From: Haladaptatus halobius
GTDB taxonomy: Archaea; Halobacteriota; Halobacteria; Halobacteriales; Haladaptataceae
Direction of reading: 5' to 3'
Assembly (NCBI RefSeq): GCF_020618475.1
Contig: NZ_CP085335.1
Coordinates: 1,302,001 to 1,366,000 of the forward strand
DNA: 64,000 nt
Positions within the stretch are counted from its first letter, which is position 1, and the number at the start of each line of letters is the position of its first letter. Below are positions 53,859 through 61,010 of this stretch, piece after piece. Below the pieces are notes generated by a model, which ran no database searches, had not been told where the DNA came from, and worked only from the letters and a program-made list of their open reading frames with translations. The position numbers and the translations under genes are program-made.

Positions 53859-55039
53859 GCGCCCACCTCCCGTGCTCGCTCACGTTCCAGCACGTGAACC
53901 ACCGCCGCGCCGCCGCTCCCGCCGACGTTGTGGGTCAGGCCGCGGGTTGCTCCCTCGACCTGTCGGTCGCCCGCCTCGCCGGAGAGTTGCTTGTAGGCCT
54001 CGACTATCTGTCCGGCCCCCGTCGCGCCGATGGGATGGCCCTTCGATTTCAGCCCGCCGGAAGTGTTGACGGGGAGGTCGCCGCCGAGTTCGGTCACGCC
54101 GGATTCGACGAGATTTCCTGCTCGACCGGGTTCGCAGAAGCCGAGGTCTTCGTAGGCTAGCAGTTCCGCGATGGAGAAGCAGTCGTGAACCTCCGCGAAG
54201 TCGATATCCTCGGGCGTGACGCCCGCCATCTCGTAGGCCCGCTCCGCCGCCTTGCGCGAGGCCGGAACCGAGGTGTACGAATCGCGCTGGAACAGTCCGA
54301 CTCGATCGCTAGCCGCGCCGACGCCCGCGATTCGGATCGGGTCGTCGGTGTACTCCCCGACCACGTCCTCGGAAACCACGACGGCGCAGGCCGCGCCGTC
54401 GGTGGTCGGACAGCAGTGGTAGAGCGTGAGGGGGTCGGCCACCACGGGCGCGTTCTGGGCGTCCTCCAGCGAGCATTTAAAGCCGAGGTGCGCGTGGGGA
54501 TTCTTCGCGCCGTTCGCGTGGTTCTTCACCGCCACGCGCGAGAGGTGTTCGCCGGTCGTGCCGTACTCGGCCATGTGCACGTCGGCCATCTGGGCGTAGA
54601 CGCCCGCGAAGGTCGTCCCCGAGAGGCGCTCCCATTCGGTTTCGCCGGAGACGCCGAGCCAGTACTTCGTCGCGTCGCTCGACGTATCGGTCATGATCTC
54701 GACGCCGCCCGCGAGGACGACGTCAGCCATCCCGCTCTTGACGGCCTGCACCGCCTGCCGAACCGCGTATCCGCTGGCCGCGCAGGCGTTCTCGACGCGG
54801 GTACAGGGGATTCCGTCGAGGCCGACGTGTTCCGTTACCGCGGGCCCCGAGAGGCCGAGTTGTCGTCCCCCGACGCCGAGCGTGCCGACGAACGCCTCGT
54901 CCACGTCGTCCGGGTCGATGTCCGCCGGAACGCTGTCGCGGGTCCCCTCGAAGGCGGTGCGGAACAGCGACCGATAGCTTTCGTCGGGGAACGACCCGAA
55001 GTCGGTTTGGGCCGCGCCGACGAGGTATGCGTCTCGCAT
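53855..55039 (-). CDS. Thiolase-family acyl-CoA acetyltransferase
   Basis: A 394-residue thiolase. The nucleophile Cys is in VENACAASGYAV, His/Cys in the last part: EVHDCFSIAEL and SKGHPIGATGAGQ. It is of the SCP2/archaeal type that works with a DUF35 partner. It could make acetoacetyl-CoA for the mevalonate pathway or act in beta-oxidation; the partner encoded next to it favours the former. The ATG at 55039 is preferred. Confidence 0.91.
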   Translation of the reverse strand: MRDAYLVGAAQTDFGSFPDESYRSLFRTAFEGTRDSVPADIDPDDVDEAFVGTLGVGGRQLGLSGPAVTEHVGLDGIPCTRVENACAASGYAVRQAVQAVKSGMADVVLAGGVEIMTDTSSDATKYWLGVSGETEWERLSGTTFAGVYAQMADVHMAEYGTTGEHLSRVAVKNHANGAKNPHAHLGFKCSLEDAQNAPVVADPLTLYHCCPTTDGAACAVVVSEDVVGEYTDDPIRIAGVGAASDRVGLFQRDSYTSVPASRKAAERAYEMAGVTPEDIDFAEVHDCFSIAELLAYEDLGFCEPGRAGNLVESGVTELGGDLPVNTSGGLKSKGHPIGATGAGQIVEAYKQLSGEAGDRQVEGATRGLTHNVGGSGGAAVVHVLERERAREVGA

Positions 55040-55344
55040 ATCTCGAACTGGTGGTTCTGCGGGCAAATAACTGCCGTCACTCTCGCACGAATCACGAGGC
55101 GGAGCTGCTGTGATGACCGTGTCCCAGAAAGCACTCGCGATGCTACCCTCGCGCGACACGCGAAAGCTTCGCTCTCGCTGTCCGTCGTTCACTGCGTTCG
55201 CCGCGATCTCGCTGCGCTCCTCGGCCGGGCGCTTCGCGCTTGGCCTGCGGTGCTTTCGTCGTCGTGCTTCGAGTACCCCGTTCACGGTTTCACCGTTCGT
55301 AATCGAGGCGTAGAGCCCCTCGCACCGCTCGTCCTTTCAATCCA
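55040..55344. other. Intergenic region of about 305 bases, no gene seen
   Basis: No halophilic ORF is visible. It has short GCTTCGC/GCGCTTCGCGCTT-like words and inverted motifs, resembling degraded or spacer DNA. Confidence 0.4.
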
Positions 55345-55854
55345 CTAGGGAACGCACGGACGAATTAACGCGATTTCCGCGAACGACAGGTGCGTGCTCT
55401 CAGCGGATTGTCTGCCTGCCGTCGCGGTGGCTGTACCGATGAGGTGGAACCGAAAGAAGCCGATAGCGTTCGAAAACGTGAAACAATCTCCCGACTCATC
55501 GCTTCGACCGTCCTGGCGGTTTGTCGGCTCCGCCCGGTGTTCCAACATCTCGTCGTACTGGCACGCTCGAATCGACAAGTCCGACCGCGGTTCGGCCGTG
55601 CAGGTGAGAATCATGCCTTCCTCGCTGTCTTCCTCGTAGTATCGCTTGGCGTCCGACTGGTCAACCTCGCCGGAGAGCAGTTCGGCGGCGCAGGTCGTAC
55701 ACCAGCCCAGCTTGCAGTCGGCGGGGAGCCACAGCCCCTCGCTCCGGGCGGCGAGGACGTGCTCGTCTTCCAGAACGTCGATTTCGACCTTCTCGCCCGC
55801 CTGCTCCACGGCGCACGCTTCCGGCACTCGGATTTCGACGGTGTAGCGATCCAA
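55345..55854 (-). CDS. 2Fe-2S ferredoxin (plant type)
   Basis: The first 105 residues are a 2Fe-2S ferredoxin: VEIRVPEACAVEQAGEKVEI and LPADCKLGWCTTCAAELLSG with Cys-x4-Cys-x2-Cys, then MILTCTAEP for the fourth ligand. The usual end of these ferredoxins comes soon after CQYDEMLEHRAE. Here the frame runs on another 60 residues without halophilic character. One base away, a frame ends DKPPGRSKR with a stop at 55496, which looks like the true tail. A one-base loss near 55510-55535 may have removed the stop. Confidence 0.82.
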   Translation of the reverse strand: MDRYTVEIRVPEACAVEQAGEKVEIDVLEDEHVLAARSEGLWLPADCKLGWCTTCAAELLSGEVDQSDAKRYYEEDSEEGMILTCTAEPRSDLSIRACQYDEMLEHRAEPTNRQDGRSDESGDCFTFSNAIGFFRFHLIGTATATAGRQSAESTHLSFAEIALIRPCVP

Positions 55855-55950
55855 GGATGGAGTTCAGAGCGAGGAAAAATGTGGCTGTCGGTTCGGCGAA
55901 TCGTGCCATCCGGCGGTTCGTCACCGCTTCGGACGGACTGCGGGTGTCGC

Positions 55951-56604
55951 TCAGGCCGAGTCGTTGAACCGGTTATTCGTCGAGTACGGCGCGTCGCCGG
56001 GTTCGCCCCGGACGAAGTGACCGGCCGGGTTGATCTCGCCGTCGCGCTCCTTGCTGAGGAGTTCGATGAACCATGCCTCGTGATCCATCTCCTCATTGAG
56101 GATGCGCTGGGCCATATCGTAGGTTCGCGGGTCGCAGTCGCGGGTCATGTCGCAGACCTCGGACCACGTTCGGATGGCGCAACGCTCGGCTTCGAGGAGA
56201 ATTTCGAGGATATCCTCGGTGTCCATCTGGGTCACGTCGGGCTCGTCACCGCCCTGCGGAGTCGGCAGTTCGGCGTCCGGGCAGGACACTCGATCCGCGA
56301 AATCGCGGATGTCGTTCGGCAGTCGCCCGCCGAGTTCGAAGACGCGGGGGAAGACCAGTTCGAAGTGCGCGCGGTCTTCCAGTCGAGCGTCTTCGGTGAT
56401 CTCTTTGTAGTCCTCATGACCGGCGAGGTGACAGCGGAGGGTGGTGTAGTAGTACGTAGTGAACTCCGCTCCGATGGCGTCGACGAGTTTTTCGCGGAGT
56501 TCCTCGGGGTCGCCGCCGCGTTCGCGGACGACTTCCGCGCCGACGCGCTGGCTCGTATCTCCGGCTGCGACGCTTCCTGAACCGTGCTTTTTGTCGTCAG
56601 ACAT
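55951..56604 (-). CDS. Dps-like ferritin (thioferritin type)
   Basis: A 217-residue ferritin-like four-helix protein. Metal-binding Glu and His lie in [46 protein letters not shown] and [10 protein letters not shown]. The CPDAELP segment and other Cys recall the DPSL thioferritins of archaea, which use H2O2 to oxidise Fe(II). An N-terminal tail of about 25 residues precedes the domain. It protects DNA against oxidative damage. Confidence 0.85.
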   Translation of the reverse strand: MSDDKKHGSGSVAAGDTSQRVGAEVVRERGGDPEELREKLVDAIGAEFTTYYYTTLRCHLAGHEDYKEITEDARLEDRAHFELVFPRVFELGGRLPNDIRDFADRVSCPDAELPTPQGGDEPDVTQMDTEDILEILLEAERCAIRTWSEVCDMTRDCDPRTYDMAQRILNEEMDHEAWFIELLSKERDGEINPAGHFVRGEPGDAPYSTNNRFNDSA

Positions 56605-57042
56605 CTTTCTGACCTCGACTCCCTCTTTGTTTTCTAATAGATAAAATTTTATTTGATATTGCAAACAAAATTTTGAAATATATGTGGTTTTTCGCCGAAA
56701 AGCATTCCGGCCGTCGCATCGGCCCGCGTCACCTCTCGGATCCTCGAACGCAAATCGTCGGTGAGAACGTCGAAATTCGCTTTCACTTTCGTTCGTCTCA
56801 CCGTGGCGAGCGGTTTCGACGACGAAAATCGGCGTAATCGGCGATTACTCTTGTACATGCGGCGAATAAAGAATGATGGACTGACGAAAGGAGACCCGTC
56901 GAGAGCGGTAATCCCACCTTTCGTATCACACCTTCCCGGTACGGTCGGGTTTCTCTTGCGAGATAAACCGATATTCCAATTTATTTCCCGTCTAAACCAT
57001 TTAGGAAAAGCTATCCTTTCTCTCTCCCACGTAACGGATGCG
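56605..57042. other. Gap of about 440 bases, promoter side and AT-rich DNA
   Basis: The left part holds the promoter of the Dps-like gene. The rest has a lower GC content than the flanks. The plus-strand frame through it is not halophilic in composition and is taken as noncoding lead-in to the small membrane peptide gene. Confidence 0.4.
56641..56675. promoter_or_regulatory. Two AT-rich palindromes upstream of the Dps-like gene
   Basis: ATAAAATTTTAT (56641-56652) and CAAAATTTTG (56666-56675) are perfect palindromes 37 and 62 bases before the start codon. They cover the promoter and may be regulator sites (redox or iron control is plausible). Confidence 0.4.
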
Positions 57043-57177
57043 ATGACGAAAAATAATGACTCGCTAACGGCTTACCTCGCAGAGAACCCCCGAATGGCTG
57101 GCGTTCTATTCACCATTTGCCTGTTGCTCACCCAGACGGGCAACGCGGCAGCAGCGTGCGGCGGAACGATCCGGTAG
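57043..57177 (+). CDS. Small membrane peptide of the CHAT cassette (44 aa)
   Basis: A 44-residue peptide: MTKNNDSLTAYLAENPRMAG, then a hydrophobic helix VLFTICLLLTQTGNAAAA and a short tail CGGTIR. The hydrophobic helix ends in an Ala run like a signal peptide or membrane anchor. I associate this pattern (ENPR then a hydrophobic helix) with a small haloarchaeal family (DUF7503 as I recall) often next to CHAT genes. It stops 7 bases before the end of the convergent CHAT gene. Function unknown; a peptide effector or substrate is possible. Confidence 0.68.
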   Translation: MTKNNDSLTAYLAENPRMAGVLFTICLLLTQTGNAAAACGGTIR

Positions 57178-57184
57178 ATCAGTT

Positions 57185-59299
57185 TTATAGCGTTTCGAAA
57201 TTTAGATCGGTCGACCAAGTAAATTCTCCATCGACGACGAGCGGAATCTGTTCTAAGCTGAGAAATCGAGTCAGCGTGTCTTTCTCTACGCGGAAGGTTT
57301 CGATATCTCCCCCGCTCAAATAGTACTCCTCGGTATCGCTGATGAAGGGGGTAAACAGGGAACCCATCCCCGAGTCGACCGTCGGATACGTCGTCAGTTG
57401 TAGGTCGTACCTTTCGCCATCGTTGGTGGCCAGGAGACAGAGAACCGGCGTTCCGCTTTCGCTTTGTGCGATTTCGATGCTCCCGTCGCCGACGACGATG
57501 TACTGATTCCCGACTATTTGCTGATCACGAGCTATCGTAAGGGCGGATCGGAGCGAGAACCCACGGTTCAACAGGCGAGCGATCGTGCGCCCGATTTTGA
57601 TAGCGCTCTTGTTCGCGATCTCGCTGTACGTGACGATTCCGCCGATGCTTCCGGAATTGATGAGCTCTACCCCCTGTTCGTACGACCGACAGCCGTTCAG
57701 AAGGAACGTGTCGACTGCAACGTCGTCGACCGATTCCGCATCGAGTCCGCCGTCACTGCAGATGAACTCCCCGTCCTTGATGTGGCCGATGTAGTGGACG
57801 AAGTCGGTAGGTGATGTGAGCACCGATTCTAGCTCGTCGACGGAGAGGTTTCGATGAACATCGATATCGAATTCGAGCTCGTCTCGTTTTCCGTAGAGAT
57901 TATCCCCTGCGTCGTACTCCGGACTCATCTCCGACTCGTTACAGATCACCGTTATGTCGATCCCTTCGGTCGACGACGACCGTTCGAGCTTGTTTTCGAA
58001 CGCTTTTTTGATTATCTTGTTCGCGCCGATCGGCATCCCTCGTCCGAGCCACGCTTGTTCCAAGGAATTCGCTCGACTAGAGGCAACGTACGAGCCGGCC
58101 TCCTCTCGTTTCTGACCCCTTTGCTTCGCGCTCGTTCCTCGAAAAAAACTATCGATGGGTTTCGGCGTTTCCGGCATCGGTTCGCGCCGGCTTTTTTCAC
58201 ACTTCATCGATATGATAGAGAGGTTGTTTACGAGATACGGTATCGCTTCGAGGTTAGCCGCATCGTCTGTGACGGTCGTCGACAGTAGCCAAGTCGGTGT
58301 ATGCTTTCGGATAGCGCCGTACGGGACGCTGAGGTAGGTCTCGAGTTGCTCCGATAGATCCCTTTCGTACAACTCGTTGAACGATAAATCGACGTATGGT
58401 TCGATCACCTGCCGCTCGTGGAGCGGGATTCGATAAAACCCTTCGGTACGCGTCACGCAGTCGAGAAATAATAGCTGTTTGAGTACACGTTCGATCTCGC
58501 CTTCAAATCCCCTCCCCGAATGGTCTAGGGGGTGAACGAATCCTCGATCCGTGACGAGTTTCGGGTCGTCGCTCGGAACGATGTCCGCACCCAGATAGTA
58601 GGCCAGGGAACTCGCCGGATAGATCATCGACAGTTCGGGCGGGAGTTCGATCCGAACTCCGGTATCGGGGAGCGAGACCTCGTCGGGAACGCGAAGCTGA
58701 TCCCCGAATTCGATTTTAGGCGGGTGACCTCTAAGCGACGGAAGCGACCGCTCGCAGCTCAGAGTCTTCAGCGCCGAACCGAACGTCGAAATTGCGGTCA
58801 TCACGTCCCGCGGTTCCGTCGTCGTAGTCACCGTCGTTCCGGGCTGTTCGTGGTACGACCGTGCCCCGATTTTAACGCGTGTTTTTGTACCGAAATCGAA
58901 CTCCATTCGGTTCGCCGACGAGGCGATCGTTAGATTACCGGTAACGCGCAGGTATATTCCGATGGGAGCGTTTAATTCGATCACGTACTCCCCTTCGGGA
59001 AGTTGCTCGTATGCGAAATCTTCGGCTTTCGTTAGAACGTCCCCGTTCACGGTGCGGACGTGGGCGATGACGGTGTGGGGTAAAACGAGATTGGTCGTTA
59101 CGATTTCGGTCGCATTGTCTACGGGAAAGTAGAACTGATCGGTATCGATCGAAACTGGATGGACGGGCTCCGACGTTCGAATCGGAAACTGCCGACGCTG
59201 AATCGGATCAATGACCGTTATTCCGGGGTGATCAGTATCTGAGCGAAATATCGGTTTCATGTGCTTTCGGTGGGTAGTTCTGAGAGTATTTTCCGCCAA
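57185..59299 (-). CDS. CHAT-domain cysteine protease
   Basis: A 704-residue protein. The C-terminal 220 residues have the CHAT caspase-like core: His in FVHYIGHIKDGEFI (about 506) and Cys in FLLNGCRSYEQGVEL (about 537), with the following SIGGIVTYSEI strand. The N-terminal 450 residues are mostly beta and helical and lack recognised TPRs. Codon use (TTA, ATA, AGA) and GC content are unlike the neighbours, suggesting transfer. Start is 59299 or ATG at 59260. CHAT enzymes are activated proteases in signalling or cell-suicide defence in other prokaryotes; the target here is not known. Confidence 0.82.
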   Translation of the reverse strand: MAENTLRTTHRKHMKPIFRSDTDHPGITVIDPIQRRQFPIRTSEPVHPVSIDTDQFYFPVDNATEIVTTNLVLPHTVIAHVRTVNGDVLTKAEDFAYEQLPEGEYVIELNAPIGIYLRVTGNLTIASSANRMEFDFGTKTRVKIGARSYHEQPGTTVTTTTEPRDVMTAISTFGSALKTLSCERSLPSLRGHPPKIEFGDQLRVPDEVSLPDTGVRIELPPELSMIYPASSLAYYLGADIVPSDDPKLVTDRGFVHPLDHSGRGFEGEIERVLKQLLFLDCVTRTEGFYRIPLHERQVIEPYVDLSFNELYERDLSEQLETYLSVPYGAIRKHTPTWLLSTTVTDDAANLEAIPYLVNNLSIISMKCEKSRREPMPETPKPIDSFFRGTSAKQRGQKREEAGSYVASSRANSLEQAWLGRGMPIGANKIIKKAFENKLERSSSTEGIDITVICNESEMSPEYDAGDNLYGKRDELEFDIDVHRNLSVDELESVLTSPTDFVHYIGHIKDGEFICSDGGLDAESVDDVAVDTFLLNGCRSYEQGVELINSGSIGGIVTYSEIANKSAIKIGRTIARLLNRGFSLRSALTIARDQQIVGNQYIVVGDGSIEIAQSESGTPVLCLLATNDGERYDLQLTTYPTVDSGMGSLFTPFISDTEEYYLSGGDIETFRVEKDTLTRFLSLEQIPLVVDGEFTWSTDLNFETL

Positions 59300-59347
59300 C
59301 GCGGAAGCAAATTCGTCACCGTTCAGTCGGGTCTCGTTCGTATATCC

Positions 59348-60298
59348 CTAGACGGGGAACCATATTGTCGTATACTCCGTGTCGTGCATATGCCACCGTT
59401 GTTTCGGCCCCTCCTCGCTGATTTTCAGTTCGATAGCCACGTCGAACAACGAGTTGACGGCCTGGACAGGCTGAGATCCGTACGCTCCCGGGAAGATGTA
59501 GTGGCCCAAACCGGAAACGTCCTCGATAGTTCCCGTAATCGCTCGGAGGAATTTCTCCACGGTTTGCGCGTCCTCCTCGCCGGAAAGTAGTTGCAGTGAA
59601 TCGAAGCAAAACCGTAGTTCACCCGGTACGAACCCCATCCGCTGACGCTGCAGTTCGAACGTTGCTTCCTGGATCGCCGTTTGAAAGTCGTCTATCGTTC
59701 CCACTACCGGCGAGAGTGTCGCCTGCCTCGAAGGCTCGTTCGTACGCGCTTGTGTGGTCGATCGTACCGCTGCCTCGTATGTTAAGACGCGTGCGTTGTC
59801 TGGGCTCGCGTTCGCTTGTGAGAGTCGCGTACGAGCGACGTCCGCGTTGCGTCCGTAAAGCGCGAACAGATGCGTTCTGTCGTACTCGGTTTCGCCTATA
59901 AACTGTGCGCTCAATTGCTCGAAAACGTCCGTCGGAACGTCACCCGTGAATAAGAGATTCCCGCCGGATCGTTTCAATCGACCGAGCTCCGATTCAATCT
60001 CGATCGTTCCGTCGCCGTGGGCAGTGACGTAGTGACCGGCGAGCTTAAAGGTCACTTTCCCGCTCGTTCGAGGAGTTCCGTCCAGAAGCGGACGAAATAG
60101 ATCCTCCAACGCATCGGGATCGATGCGCTGATAGAGTGACTGGGGGACATCGGTAGAGTCGATCTTCGTTTCCTCTATCATCCGCTGGATGATAAACGCG
60201 CTCAACGCGCCCTCACTCGCCCAATCGTACTGAAACGTTATGGGTGCCTCCACACCACAGATGAACGGCGAGGTTGTATCGTCGTCTTGGACACTCAT
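59348..60298 (-). CDS. HalOD1 output domain joined to a KaiC-like domain
   Basis: A 316-residue protein. Residues 10-100 follow the HalOD1 output domain (ITFQYDWASEGALSAFIIQRM, YQRIDPDALEDLF, VTFKLAGHYVTAHGDGTIEI). Residues 108-316 resemble a RecA/KaiC-like domain (NLLFTGDVPTDVFEQL, HLFALYGRN, GELRFCFDSLQLLSG) of the haloarchaeal DUF7504 type but with no clear Walker A motif. HalOD1 modules are outputs of haloarchaeal two-component signalling. The gene is 48 bases upstream of the CHAT gene on the same strand, so the two probably share a transcript. Confidence 0.78.
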   Translation of the reverse strand: MSVQDDDTTSPFICGVEAPITFQYDWASEGALSAFIIQRMIEETKIDSTDVPQSLYQRIDPDALEDLFRPLLDGTPRTSGKVTFKLAGHYVTAHGDGTIEIESELGRLKRSGGNLLFTGDVPTDVFEQLSAQFIGETEYDRTHLFALYGRNADVARTRLSQANASPDNARVLTYEAAVRSTTQARTNEPSRQATLSPVVGTIDDFQTAIQEATFELQRQRMGFVPGELRFCFDSLQLLSGEEDAQTVEKFLRAITGTIEDVSGLGHYIFPGAYGSQPVQAVNSLFDVAIELKISEEGPKQRWHMHDTEYTTIWFPV

Positions 60299-60552
60299 AC
60301 TCTCGTATCGTTAATAGCTCCAGAGTGAAAAGTTCATATGCCGTCTCGAAATTATGTTGGGCGATCAAAATGACGGCTTCAGGTTTTCAGGCGTTGTTTT
60401 CTCTTCGTACTATAGGCGATTACGCGTTATTGTCTCTGAATCATAAATACGAGCTCGGAAGCCATCTATCGGTGAAATAGTACGCAAGTTGAAAACTTCG
60501 CACCGGACGTTCAACCGGGTGATTCATACTCTACAGTAACGATAATTAGGAC
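60299..60552. other. Divergent promoter region of the CHAT cassette
   Basis: AT-rich DNA between HalOD1-KaiC and the winged-helix gene. It holds a small palindrome AAGTT-GAA-AACTT (60486-60498). No convincing gene is seen; a 68-codon plus-strand frame (60274-60480) is not halophilic. Confidence 0.45.
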
Positions 60553-60927
60553 ATGGGCGAGACACCGGACGAGAGGGAACAGATACTTGCCGAATTACTG
60601 GAGTTCTTGGAAGCGGTCGACTCCGCCACTATTACTTCCACTTCGAGTTCGGTGTATAAAGTGCTCGAAGACGAGCAGCGTCGCCATCTCGTACTTTATC
60701 TCGCCGAGCAGGAGACCGCGACACCTCTCTCACGGGTGGCGCTGGAGGTCGCGAGCCGCTGTAACGATACGCCGTTCACGAACGTTACGCCCACCGAGCA
60801 AGAAGAAACCCGCATTCGTCTCGTCCAGAAGCACCTTCCGCGACTCGCGGATTACGGCGTTCTCTCCTGGTCGTACGGTGACGAGATTGTGAAACCGCTC
60901 CCGAGAACTCCCTTTTCCGAAGAGTGA
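60553..60927 (+). CDS. Winged-helix regulator of the CHAT cassette (DUF7344 type)
   Basis: A 124-residue DNA-binding protein with the DUF7344 pattern: SSSVYKVLEDEQRRHLVLYLAEQE by parts, then RLVQKHLPRLADYGVLSWSYGDE. It resembles the 48226 gene (HLPRLxDY). It is divergent from the HalOD1 protein and likely controls the cassette or is its sensor output. Start at ATG 60553 with an AT-rich leader. Confidence 0.8.
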   Translation: MGETPDEREQILAELLEFLEAVDSATITSTSSSVYKVLEDEQRRHLVLYLAEQETATPLSRVALEVASRCNDTPFTNVTPTEQEETRIRLVQKHLPRLADYGVLSWSYGDEIVKPLPRTPFSEE

Positions 60928-61010
60928 ACGGCCTTCGTGTGTTTCGAAGAAGGCTCGTCCGGTGTCCGCCGACGAAACCGGTTAGAGCCTCCACACCCAA
61001 CGCCAGTCCA

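Noticed and set aside
56649..57042. Upstream extension of the 44-residue peptide to 138 residues
   Set aside because: The added part is basic, without domain, and crosses AT-rich promoter DNA. The ATG at 57043 gives a coherent small membrane peptide.
60274..60480. A 68-codon plus-strand frame in the CHAT promoter region
   Set aside because: It begins inside the HalOD1 gene and lacks halophilic composition or a recognisable pattern.
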